From contig JAJXWM010000015.1 of assembly GCA_021781615.1 (NCBI GenBank), positions 1-37,089 on the forward strand: DNA of 37,089 nt, read 5' to 3'. The DNA comes from Pseudomonadota bacterium. GTDB taxonomy: Bacteria; Pseudomonadota; Gammaproteobacteria; UBA9339. A program made the position numbers and the translations under genes. The notes below the pieces were generated by a model. It did not search any database. It saw only the letters and a program-made list of their open reading frames with translations, and was not told the origin of the DNA. Below are positions 28,001 to 36,100 of this stretch, in pieces; position 1 is the first letter of the stretch, and the number at the start of each line of letters is the position of its first letter.

Positions 28001-31000
28001 CTACGACAAGCTTTCTTCTTATGGGAGGAGATCGCGCCGTTATTTACTAACGGAGCACGCGACAAGCAGCTGGTTGAAGATTTTGGGATTTTTGTAAAAT
28101 TATATTTGGAGTTTCCTAAATACGATACCCCTAGTTTAAATACTAAAGAGGGGCAAGAAGCAGCTGAAAAAATGGTTGCTCAGTATAAACAAAAAGCAAA
28201 CGATGATTTTTCTACTTTTATTAAAGACGAAATAGCCAAAGACCAAAAGAGCGAATTAGTAAAAAATCCTGCTTATGGTACCAGTGAAGCTCGAAAGCTC
28301 TTGTGGCTTTATCGAGATTACTATGGTTTATACTACAAATCTAAGTATAGCTCGGGGAGAGGTATTATATTTGGTGGTTCTTCTTCATCACCAATTGATA
28401 CATTACGAACTGGCGGCGTTTTTAGAAAACACCTCGAAGGTACTAGGACCATAGAAAACATCAAAGATTGTGCGTCTAGCAGGTTATCTTTTGGCTCAGC
28501 AAACTACCGTATGGATAATCTATTAGATGTTGCCATAGATTACGCTGAAAAAGTAATTAAAAACGACCCTGATTTTATTGGTATTTGGGCCGCTTATAAC
28601 ATTAGAGCAATTTTGGAAACAATAAAATACTCGTACCTTATTAACGGGAACCAAAAAGAAGCGGAAAATAAGGTTATAAATAACTACGTTGAATATATGC
28701 AAAAAGCTATTGGTGCTATTCAAACATTTAACATTGGACCGCTGGAAGCCCAGTTATCATTTTTACAGCAACATAATTTAAACCCCTCATCTGAGGCTAT
28801 TCAACAGTTAGCATTTTTTATCGCGTCTTATAAAGAGATTGTTGCAACTTTTGATGAAAACGGTCAGGTTGCTGCTAGAGCGTTCAGTGATCAGCTAGGA
28901 AAGCTTGAAGTTGAACAAGAGTTAAATATTGAGACTGTGGCAGCAAGAGTGAGTGTCAAAGAGGCAGTGAATCAATACCTTAGTGTTAAAGGTATAACTG
29001 AACATGAAGCATGGTCCATAGATGACACCATTCCAGCAGCAGGAGGATTTCCCTCCGGCCCAAATCCGGCAGCCAACCATCGGCAAATGTTTATAGCGCA
29101 GGTTGAGCAATATGGAGGTTACCTTTTTAAAATGCAGGTAACCAAGCTAAAGGAAGAAGAAAAAGATTGGTGGGGAACAGTTGGCATGTTTTTATCGAGT
29201 GTTGTTTCTGTTTGTGTTGGATTTGCACTTATGGCCGTTCCTGCTCTGGCCTTTTTTTCAAGTTCATTAATAAGTCAAGGAGTGCAAGATTTAATATCAG
29301 CTGGTATGTCGGTGTTTACTGGCACGCCAATTAATTTTAACGAGTGGATGAGCGCGAAGGGATACTCTTTAGCAATCTCGGCCGCGGTCTCTGGTACCCT
29401 CCATCTGCTGCAAAAGATCAGTGATCTTTACGATATAAAATGGCTAGATACCAGCAAAAAAATGGGGGATATGGCTAGTAAGCGCCCGGTTGACTGGGTG
29501 CTTGATCCCTTTAAAACGGCAGTTACTACTCGACTTGGCAGCACATTTATAGCTAAATTGGGTGATAAGCTATTAGTTGATAAAGAGGATATCGAAGCTG
29601 AAGCAAGTAGAGCTATAGATACAGTTATTCAATCTTCTCGAAAGCTACTAGAAAGACTTAAAGCTACCAATAGGCTGCCGGCATTATACGCAGAAATCGA
29701 CAGAATTATTTCAGGTTATAAATGGCGTTTAAGCGCCGCCATCGAGACAACATCAGATATCGGTGCTGAAGTTTTAGATGTATATACCGGAGGACTAGGA
29801 AGGGTTATCAGTTCTACCGCCCATGTGGTATCAAATAGTATGGAAAGCGCTCGGGTTATAGAAGAGATCGCAGGTAAAGTTAAAAAAACTATTTTACATA
29901 AAGAGCCTTATACTTTAAAGACTGGCGAAATATTAGAACAAGTACTGGTAAATAGTTATCAAAGTGTTGGTGGTTTGTTAGCCGGCGGATTAAATGCTAA
30001 AAATTTAGAAATAAATGTTGACTATGAATGTACCAACTTGGATAATATCGAGCTAGATAAAAGTCTAATCAGGCTAAAAAATCAAGGCGAGATAAATGTG
30101 GTAGGCAAATGTAATGAAGTAAAAGATTTGCTCGCAAGTCCAGACAACTTCAAGAGTCTGCGAGGTACATTTATTAATGGTGTAACTCGATTAAAAAGCC
30201 ATATCCAAGAAAGTAGTGTGCACACCGGCGCCAATCTTATAGCTGCCGAATTATCAAAACCAACCGTAGCGCTAACGGATAAAGCGGTTGGCGGCTTAAT
30301 AGATTACATTAAAGAGCAGCGCGCCCAAAAAAGAGCGAATCCCAATCAGCCTAACTTTAAGGTCCCGCTTATCCCAGAGTTACTTAAATCAGAAACTAAA
30401 GTAACAAAACGGAAAAATCAGCCCAAAGTTCAGCAGGACTTTAAAATTCAACCCCAAGCTGATGCAGTTGATAAATCTTTTGCCAGCAAATGTAACGAGT
30501 TAGGGATTTGTAGTTTTCCAACTTCGCCGCCAATTTCCCAGCCTGGAATTTTTAATGATTATATTGTTAAGCCAAGCAGTAGCGGTTATTCACGTCCCGA
30601 CGTTTGTCCCGCCCCCGCTTATTTTGAAGATCTGAATATGCTTGACACGTTGTGGAAAAGTAATTTGAACAAATATGTAGAAGATAACCAATGGTATGGT
30701 GATTGCGATTTGAATGGCGTGTGTCCAACATCAAGGCATGGTTTAGAAAATTGGTGGCAGAAAGAATTATTTCGTGGGGAGTTGCCGGAGATTATTACCA
30801 ATAACCAAAGAAGCAAAGTATTTGAGGAAGCGGGGTATCTTAGCGCTAAACAGTTAAAGTGGATGGAACAATACGATAATATTCCCTCAATACAAAAAAT
30901 GAATAAAAAAGCTGAACTCAATGGATCGCCATATAAAATAGTAACGAATCCAGAACAGGTGAAAGGAATAAAATTAGGATATACCGTTAAGCGAAGTTTA

Positions 31001-31519
31001 AGCAACCCCATTAAACACGATTATAATTCTAAATGGTTACCATTTAAATGGGAATCTAAAGGATACTCAGAAATACCAGGTTTGGATAAAACAATTCTGA
31101 CCCATGAAGGCTTATGGTTTCCTTGGGTAGAAGGTGATCCATCTAAATTAGGCGCAAGTATTCTTAGTTATTCTAATGATAATTCAGTGAAATATGCTGG
31201 GCATGATAAACTTTTCAGCGCTGATATGGTCGAGTTTAGGGGCTCTGATGATCCCAAAGAGGTTTATGTAAAAGAGAGCACTGGTGGTGCATTATCTGGT
31301 TCGCCTGTTGGTTATGTTGATGTAGCATTCGATGCCAATAGAATGTATGAAGCAGTAAAGCATGTAACCCGTGAATGGGTAAATAAGAGAAGTTATAACT
31401 TGCTTTGGCACAATTGCCGCGATTTTATCCTACAGTCAGCTATGAAATCTTATATATGGAATGGGGGTAAGCTTTATCTTATTCCAACCGAATATCCAGA
31501 TGGGGTTCCAGGATCGTGA
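22070..31519 (+). CDS. Giant inverse autotransporter with J-domain, SecA-like motor and papain-like C terminus
   Basis: 3149 residues. Order: long signal peptide (about 1-51, ending EPVFA). Inverse-autotransporter beta-barrel (about 129-348; YLEVGGVKYL, LFTDLRIFDRSGSAFEGNAH, GAEYWYGKWFIGGNFYKPL), then the post-barrel RHMTELVRRD. J-domain (about 433-500) with HPD at 466-468. Low-complexity linker. Helical region. SecA-like motor (about 1165-1750): Walker A TGEGKS 1218-1223, Walker B VDEEDS with Asp1316-Glu1317, then TTAIGSRGTHF and QRNGRVARNGEPGS (Q1727 on), matching SecA GRGTD and QLRGRSGRQGDPGS. Hydrophobic segment about 2373-2405. C-terminal module with His3012 in THEGLW and Cys3116 in WHNCRDF, as in permuted papain-fold enzymes. 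Inverse autotransporters export the part after the barrel, so the passenger would be outside. ATG at 22070 (GGCGG upstream) is preferred to TTG 22058. The stop overlaps the next start. Confidence 0.9.
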   Translation: MKQKIILRKYQHKYPVEKRATIFSGFWYWRRSISWVVLVTFISFLLEPVFATFEPMVNEKEREDFTQRKSEAQNNTGVTKIRESAAKAIGLKEVKIKASNIKDSDIKRIGIKKAKALTDGMFLAKNNYQPYLEVGGVKYLNQHVNAAGVYDLFLPLLQTADQLLFTDLRIFDRSGSAFEGNAHLGFRKLYPANGQMVGVYAAFDRKRSNNKNWFNQITLGAEYWYGKWFIGGNFYKPLGKKQQLIDKKPVFAGRSLFVTKLYEKSMPGIDAELGYAFTDSFTGYVGGYYFRAGGLPPIAGPKVSFTYNYHKPYGRILGVLDGVSLEAGAMHDKPRGGTAYVGIKFKIGLTALDKNSNLFGLQRHMTELVRRDPDVVVEKIKIVEEIVIPVVPQVRSTSTDLVVVEKHKRKENENHFENLNEQDISTLTFDDAVDYKGWLTKQLGLSKDISKREVKIAHREFRFKNHPDKCYAGCDKKAAGILFARGEELFKKLEMVVSNLELKSDKGLFNNTKSSSPSSPTGKYQTPSPSYGADFADSSSKANANDGADDNHPDISQDSERDQQKLERDQKNKIALPVQSQTAAFINQKFPSAVFNNTSISNVKKEREKEPQFEQMPFLPSEAVVKETPAAQEASQQNSQKQSWIIAPIWWVDHIFNQFFDILIPIKPVRAADISIKSHYPFNNLTVLSKRVMYIDPYSAAPAPVNMCEICDNSVDAGLPGGGYPEPPRFNSIGNEPVYKAVFSDMPSKLRLAIQQQITDWVKAGDTNAKKNISTILFDKISDETAADLVPFFKSNLALQNKEFLKITAVAFDRLSKHQEISWSEEEKDLLPLFEVTDNHFHFLPLFIRKWMYGIHAYEVGNNEELLFNQKQEDWLQIQIAKIGWDVTKYFKKIKFSDIDELKQLVEFIKETYLTEGDLKKILNKHREPNSNGLSISTREIYTESLHGLLAKIKLPSAYKEKELKRIVQYLLETTDWSPDLLFRFISKGVEGKSGNNISKMTQVLGLIRDYRSKIKPTTTGRSEQTAATILRTKSFSNALTQIRNLIRDNSVFREKDFASLIEELIKLNPGNPDLKQFVERATAIINKATLIRKGVAQVRGITKPLSQWQGYDALCEMEIECEEENKKSKRKARACKKEKCEKYNDYIKYRKSIGNSIDINKIDDMDEAIAVISQVVFMVSGYYPRPAQLLGMLAQAEEGKWQVVKEEIRGWIAEIATGEGKSLINFMLAALKIMMGVPTVDILSSSYELAIRDAYDAKPLYDQLGISVDNNIQDAHDPYKSEVVYGDAASFIAGILREAGAGTRKERGFDFLIVDEEDSMFCDSNNMLVLLASSLPGGGEAFNQLFTYMHGTVRDIAAEVEDYQSRDNPGLTGCYLRRSLFNNITQIEEVAKFFPAFNFADDKNRNIDNVENDLRNIKLADTCLQFFEDYMRSYTKKLLNQPPGNRLVIMPNYLKEFAESQINTFVSSLLSSFVYKEKVDYVIKKPGGGGYKEQADSYTTLVIVDGPRMGLNTGTLLYGLLWGDGMHQFLQIREGLTIVPENLVSIFMSYPGYFFLYPKIVGSSGTIGDEEHQKFAKSVYGLNSIIIPRFTYRDLTRFPTIFARTKEEYLQSIINAIDENSCQRSRATMVMLDTIQEVEEYRDYFLELQKKDKESICSNARAISYSEGGKKEAEVIKEKLKPGDVIFTTAIGSRGTHFKNNAEVIENGGLYVIDASVAKNGRGIVQRNGRVARNGEPGSYQSIYYLEKLDTECAGKKRCLEKECNSREFQELEECLDQELAKRDKLKLTEDRIITVPSLKIKDELRSRFAEFRREANSPTGYKLVINHVDNGAQLEDLTLNLYQEEGKIKLKIVNKPGVTNIDITSLVSTINPDAKRKILAVLSSKDSRIAALSGLDCAIIQFIAGGLGYAKNPEIYNLIEYKISKLGSTEEGTEEQAKMFGGGKSGYLTWLLENDERYEDLYPEELASLPLEKVELRQAFFLWEEIAPLFTNGARDKQLVEDFGIFVKLYLEFPKYDTPSLNTKEGQEAAEKMVAQYKQKANDDFSTFIKDEIAKDQKSELVKNPAYGTSEARKLLWLYRDYYGLYYKSKYSSGRGIIFGGSSSSPIDTLRTGGVFRKHLEGTRTIENIKDCASSRLSFGSANYRMDNLLDVAIDYAEKVIKNDPDFIGIWAAYNIRAILETIKYSYLINGNQKEAENKVINNYVEYMQKAIGAIQTFNIGPLEAQLSFLQQHNLNPSSEAIQQLAFFIASYKEIVATFDENGQVAARAFSDQLGKLEVEQELNIETVAARVSVKEAVNQYLSVKGITEHEAWSIDDTIPAAGGFPSGPNPAANHRQMFIAQVEQYGGYLFKMQVTKLKEEEKDWWGTVGMFLSSVVSVCVGFALMAVPALAFFSSSLISQGVQDLISAGMSVFTGTPINFNEWMSAKGYSLAISAAVSGTLHLLQKISDLYDIKWLDTSKKMGDMASKRPVDWVLDPFKTAVTTRLGSTFIAKLGDKLLVDKEDIEAEASRAIDTVIQSSRKLLERLKATNRLPALYAEIDRIISGYKWRLSAAIETTSDIGAEVLDVYTGGLGRVISSTAHVVSNSMESARVIEEIAGKVKKTILHKEPYTLKTGEILEQVLVNSYQSVGGLLAGGLNAKNLEINVDYECTNLDNIELDKSLIRLKNQGEINVVGKCNEVKDLLASPDNFKSLRGTFINGVTRLKSHIQESSVHTGANLIAAELSKPTVALTDKAVGGLIDYIKEQRAQKRANPNQPNFKVPLIPELLKSETKVTKRKNQPKVQQDFKIQPQADAVDKSFASKCNELGICSFPTSPPISQPGIFNDYIVKPSSSGYSRPDVCPAPAYFEDLNMLDTLWKSNLNKYVEDNQWYGDCDLNGVCPTSRHGLENWWQKELFRGELPEIITNNQRSKVFEEAGYLSAKQLKWMEQYDNIPSIQKMNKKAELNGSPYKIVTNPEQVKGIKLGYTVKRSLSNPIKHDYNSKWLPFKWESKGYSEIPGLDKTILTHEGLWFPWVEGDPSKLGASILSYSNDNSVKYAGHDKLFSADMVEFRGSDDPKEVYVKESTGGALSGSPVGYVDVAFDANRMYEAVKHVTREWVNKRSYNLLWHNCRDFILQSAMKSYIWNGGKLYLIPTEYPDGVPGS

Positions 31520-32547
31520 AAAAAATACTAATAATTATAATAGGTGTTTTTGTTTTTATTTACGGGTATTTGTTTTTTGGTCGTTGTGGGGTTTTACCAA
31601 AGAATACAAATTATGAAGTTATACTAGGCAGTAAATTATATAAGTTAACTAAAAACGGACTGGTTGAAATGGGGCTTATTGGTTTTGGTACATGGGATAC
31701 GCAAAAGTACCTAGGTAATATTATCTTGAATAAATCACAAAAAAATATTTATTTTTTTGATGTTGATTATGGTACAGAGGCAGATCATAAGTTAATGGGA
31801 ATTTATAAAACAGGCCTGGATGATTTTACAGCAAAACCAGCATTAGTGTTGGAAACTAATGATCCTGCTCTTATTTTGTCGCTGTCGCCAGATGAAAATT
31901 TTTTACTCTTTGTGTTACAAGAACAGTCCCAGCCTTATGTTGTCTTTTTATTAGAGCTTAAGACCGGGAAAAAGCAAAAGTTATTTAATGATTATAACTT
32001 GGATTGTGACGCTATTTGGATAAATGACCATCAGTTTGTTTATGGCAGTACAAAAATTAATGAAGCTAATAAAAAAAATATTTTATATTTATATGATATT
32101 AATTCAAAAGCCAAGATAGATCTGCATATGGATGGTTATTGTCCGGGGGCACTTAGTCCTGATGGAAAAGAATTAATATTAGCAAGCGAAGAAAAGACTA
32201 TTTTATATAATGTTTATGATAGTAATATCAAAATTATTGCAAACAGAAGAATGCCGATTGGAGGTGCAATCTGGTTGTCAGATGGTGAAGGTTTTTTATA
32301 CAGCGATATGACTTTTGAAGAATTTCTTGATGCATTTATTTTTGTCGATGCACATTATGGATTATATTATTACTCATTGAAAAAAAAGAAATCAGTACGG
32401 TTGATTAAATACTATAATTTGGCTTCTGAAAGAGGATTTATTGTGCCGCCAGGTCTTAATATTAATATACCAGGTACTGATTCATACAGGAAAATGTTAG
32501 CTGAAAACCCCTCCCGTCATTTGATAAAGATTTGTAAGTTATGGTAA
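31516..32547 (+). CDS. Membrane-anchored beta-propeller (WD40/TolB-like) protein
   Basis: GTG start overlaps the stop of the giant gene (GTGA), so translation is coupled. Residues 4-22 are one hydrophobic anchor, with no lipobox Cys. The rest shows repeated propeller-blade features: SLSPDENFLLFV, ALSPDGKELILAS, WLSDGEGFLYSD, each followed by a hydrophobic strand and DINSK- or ELKTG-like turns, as in TolB/WD40-like domains. Probably about six blades, facing the periplasm. Coupling to the giant protein suggests it helps that protein's export or assembly, or protects the producer from its C-terminal domain. Both are inference. The 3' end of the gene (from 32486) is repeated at 36400. Confidence 0.7.
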   Translation: MKKILIIIIGVFVFIYGYLFFGRCGVLPKNTNYEVILGSKLYKLTKNGLVEMGLIGFGTWDTQKYLGNIILNKSQKNIYFFDVDYGTEADHKLMGIYKTGLDDFTAKPALVLETNDPALILSLSPDENFLLFVLQEQSQPYVVFLLELKTGKKQKLFNDYNLDCDAIWINDHQFVYGSTKINEANKKNILYLYDINSKAKIDLHMDGYCPGALSPDGKELILASEEKTILYNVYDSNIKIIANRRMPIGGAIWLSDGEGFLYSDMTFEEFLDAFIFVDAHYGLYYYSLKKKKSVRLIKYYNLASERGFIVPPGLNINIPGTDSYRKMLAENPSRHLIKICKLW

Positions 32548-32702
32548 AGATAAAAGGTATTGCTTGTTAATGCGATTATTTACCGTCTTTCTTTTCTTTA
32601 GCTGCTGGTAGATATGCGGTGAGAACATTTATATGCCTCCAGAGTGTAAAGTTCTTAAAATAACAGCTGGAATAATTCCAGGCATTATATTTGGCACGTA
32701 AA
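32486..32702. repeat. Direct repeat copy A (about 215 bp)
   Basis: Begins inside the last 20 codons of the propeller gene and continues past its stop into the 3' end of a convergent decayed gene. It matches 36400-36616 with scattered substitutions and small indels. Shared landmarks are ACAGGAAAATGTTA, ATTTGTAAGTTATGGTAAAG, GGTATTGCTTG and TATATGCCTCCAGAG. The ankyrin gene lies between the copies. Confidence 0.85.
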
Positions 32703-32971
32703 TGGTAGTATTGTACACAAAAAAGCGCAGTTGTTGGTAAGCGTTCAGACCCTTTAAAGATTTTGGAGGATTTATTTGGTTTTACCTTTTTTGAATCTCT
32801 TCCATTGGTATCCTTTTTAAAAATAAATTGAGAAGTGGATTCAAAGAAATCATCCAGTTTACGTATATTGGCCTATTGACAGTAATTCCTGGTTTCTTCT
32901 AAAACTGATTCTGATAGCTATAACCGAATGTATTTTTTGACCGATTTATTATTTGGTTTAATTAGAGGCAT
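32576..32971 (-). pseudogene. Decayed gene with two in-frame TAG stops, ribbon-helix-helix-like N terminus
   Basis: A continuous minus-strand frame of 131 codons from ATG 32971 to TAA 32576 is broken only by TAG at codons 18 (32918-32920) and 33 (32873-32875). It reads MPLIKPNNKSVKKYIRL, stop, LSESVLEETRNYCQ, stop, ANIRKLDDFFESTSQFIF, and ends HINVLTAYLPAAKEKKDGK. The strand-helix-helix pattern of the first 50 residues resembles ribbon-helix-helix DNA-binding accessory proteins of plasmids and conjugative elements, but I cannot name the family. A second copy of its 3' end is at 36490-36588, where AYLPAAK and the stop are conserved, which supports past coding. Unless the TAG codons are read through, it is not functional. 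Confidence 0.65.
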
Positions 32972-32996
32972 AATGCTATTATCTCCTAGTAATAAT

Positions 32997-33023
32997 TTGA
33001 ATTTACAACGCTTATTGTATAAT
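32997..33023 (+). promoter_or_regulatory. Candidate promoter of the ankyrin gene
   Basis: TATAAT at 33018-33023 is a consensus -10. TTGAAT at 32997-33002 is a fair -35, but the 15-bp spacer is short. About 80 bp of leader follow to the ATG at 33105. The leader holds a separate strong GGAG (33048-33051) ahead of an 18-codon TTG frame (33059-33115) that overlaps the ankyrin start. Confidence 0.4.
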
Positions 33024-33104
33024 ATTTAGCTATTGGTGCAATTGAAAGGAGCTTTTAATTGGAATCAATAATAACCGCAGATATTGGAAGAAAAAGGCAC
33101 AAAT

Positions 33105-36100
33105 ATGGACTATAAAAAAAATTGTCAGAAATGCGTTAAGGATACCATTAAACAACAAGTATTTTACGACATTATTGATAAAACAAATCAGGCAGTTGTT
33201 TCTTTAAGTAGGTATTATAATCGTGGATTATGTTGGCTTTGGTGGTATACCAGATGGATTCAATCACAGCAAAAAGGTTCTTTACCAAAAAAACCTAAAA
33301 AACAAGATGAAGTCGACTATAATTGGTTTATTAGCACTGAAAAAGCTATTATTAGCAATGGGACAAAAAAAGTAACTGATATTTTTTTAGAAAAGGAGAT
33401 TGCTAAGTTTTTTACGTTGCTCAGATGTTTTTCTTGTATAGATCAAAACATACCTTGGGATGATGCCGTTCTTGATAGTCAGAAAATTTTCAATATGAAA
33501 GAAGATCTTCTTAGTGTTAATAAGTCCATTGAATTTAAATATAGAATAAATTTGGACAAAGACCTATTGAAAAAAAGCTTAAAGTTCTCAAGGAACAAAA
33601 AGTTGATAAAAGAGTATGTTTTAGGGGCACTATTAACCGAATCTCAAATCAAGCAGTTATTAAATACAAAAGATTTTATTAAAGATGGGCGATTAATTAT
33701 TTTTGAGTCATATGATTCTGATAAATATAGTGCGCTTTACAAAAATGGAAAAAGGTACTTTTATTTTAATACTGTCGATGATAATGGTAATGATGAAATA
33801 CAAACAGATTCTATTAATGAAGTAATAAAATTGCTTTGCAAGGTGCATTCTTGCTTTCTAGGACGCAAAGAAGGAGATAAAGGTGTTTTACAGCTTGAAA
33901 AATATTTTCCGCTTGGAATAAAAATATTTACTTTTGATAAAAAGGAAGAGGACTACCCTAAACTCAATATTATTTTCGATAAGATAAGTCCTACAATAAT
34001 AGCAAATAAATATTCTTCTTTGAATGTGGCAGCAAGTATTGGCAGCTTAGAAGCAGTTCAGTATTTTTTGGAAAAAGGCGCTGATGCTGATTTTGCGGAT
34101 GAAAAAGGTAATACCCCTCTTATTTTGGCATCGAAACGTAATGATGCAGCAATTGTTGAAAAACTTATCTTGGCTAAAGCGGATCCTAATATACCAAATA
34201 AGGAAGGGAATACTCCTCTTTTATTTGCTAGCTATCATAACCACGTGGAAATTGTAAAAATTCTTCTTTTGGCAAGAGCAAACCCCAATATAACATGTAG
34301 GTTTGGCTGGACTGCTCTTGAACTTGCTGCGAAACATGGTTATACCGAAATAGTTAAGGAGCTTCTTATAACGCGAGCTAGTATTAATATTTGTGTTTGG
34401 AATGATTGGTTAGCGTTAATAGCTGCGGTAATTCATCGCCATATTGACGTTGTTAAGTTATTAATAAAAGCAAAGTTTGACGTTAATGCGCATAATGAGC
34501 GGCATAAAACTGCTCTGATGTATGCAGCAGAAAAAGCCGATTATGCTATTGCTCAATTATTATTAAAAGAAGATGTAGATGTAAATAAACAAGATAAGGA
34601 AGGAGAAACAGCTTTAATGTTAGCAGCAACACATCCATTAGGTACTGGACTAGTATTAGAGTTACTTAAAAAAGGTGCGGATGTAAATTTAACAAACAGC
34701 CGTGGTGAAACTGCTTTAATGTGCGCGTGTACTGCCAATATTGTTAAGGCTTTGATAGCCAAAGGTGCTAAGGTTAATGCACAAAGGTTTGATGGCAAGA
34801 CCGCGCTTTCTATACGCGCTGGAATGCCTAATAGTTTCGAGGTTTGCAAGGAATTGCTTGCGCAAGGTGCTGACCCTAATATTGAAGATAAAGCTGGGCA
34901 TACCGCCCTTGAAGGGAGTAATTTTATTAACGCCGATGTGTTCGATGGAGAGGAAAAGAATACCATAAAAGAGCTCCTGCGTTATGGGGCTAATCCTAAG
35001 TCCTTGAAATGTGACAATTTTATTGCTTTAGTTTGTATCATGTATACTAGCAGCTTAGCAATCACGAAGTTATTTTTTGCTAATAACAAGAATGACCTTA
35101 ATAAGAAAGATAAGGAGGGTAATTGTGCTATTACATTTACTCCGTTTTATGATGGCACCGGGCTTATCATAAAAGAACTGTTGGCCACTAAACGCGTAAA
35201 TATTGATGCTCAAGATCGTGATGGAAAGACATGTCTCATGTCTATAGCTGAAATCAATGATGCTAAAACTTTAAAAGCACTTCTTGAGGCTGGAGCCAAC
35301 CCTAATTTACAGGATAACAACGGTTATACGGCGTTGATGTATGCGGTTGATAATAATTCCCTCGAAACCGTTTCTGCTTTACTGTCAAATGATAAGATAG
35401 ATGTTAATAAGTCTAGTAATGCCGGTGTAACGGCATTGGGATTAGCTGTGCTTAACTGTAATGAGATTATTGCTCAACAGCTTCTAAATAGCCCAAAAAT
35501 AGATGTTAATGTAACAGATAGTTTTGATCGTACTGTTCTTATGATAGCGGCTAAGCAAGGAAACATAAAAATTGTGAATATGCTTTTAAAATGCCGGAGC
35601 CTAGGAAATGGTATAAACTTAGATTTAACTGATGAAAAAGAAAAAACAGCCCTTATGCATGCTGTAAAAAACAACCACACTCAAATTGTTAGAGCGCTTC
35701 TTTCAGCAGGAGCAAATCCCATGCCAAGTTCTATATGGCCTGACGACAATACAAATCCTCTTTTTATCGCAGCAGCAAATGGTTATATTGAAATCGTCAA
35801 ACTATTTCTTGCACAAAAAAGCATAGATTTTAACTGCAAAGGTACTCGGAACATGACAGTTCTTATCATGGCTGTTTTGAGGGGGCAGCTCGAAGTTGTT
35901 AATTTACTTTTATCTAAATTGAATATAAGAAAAACGTTACTTGAGGTTAAAGCCGAAATAAATGGGCAAACAGCTCTTATGTTTGCCGCAAGCAACGGTC
36001 ATGTAGAAATCGTTAAAGAACTTCTCAAGGCTGGAGCTAATATTAACAAACAAAGCTGCACTGAAGGGCTTACTGCTCTAATGTTAGCAGCAGAAAATGG

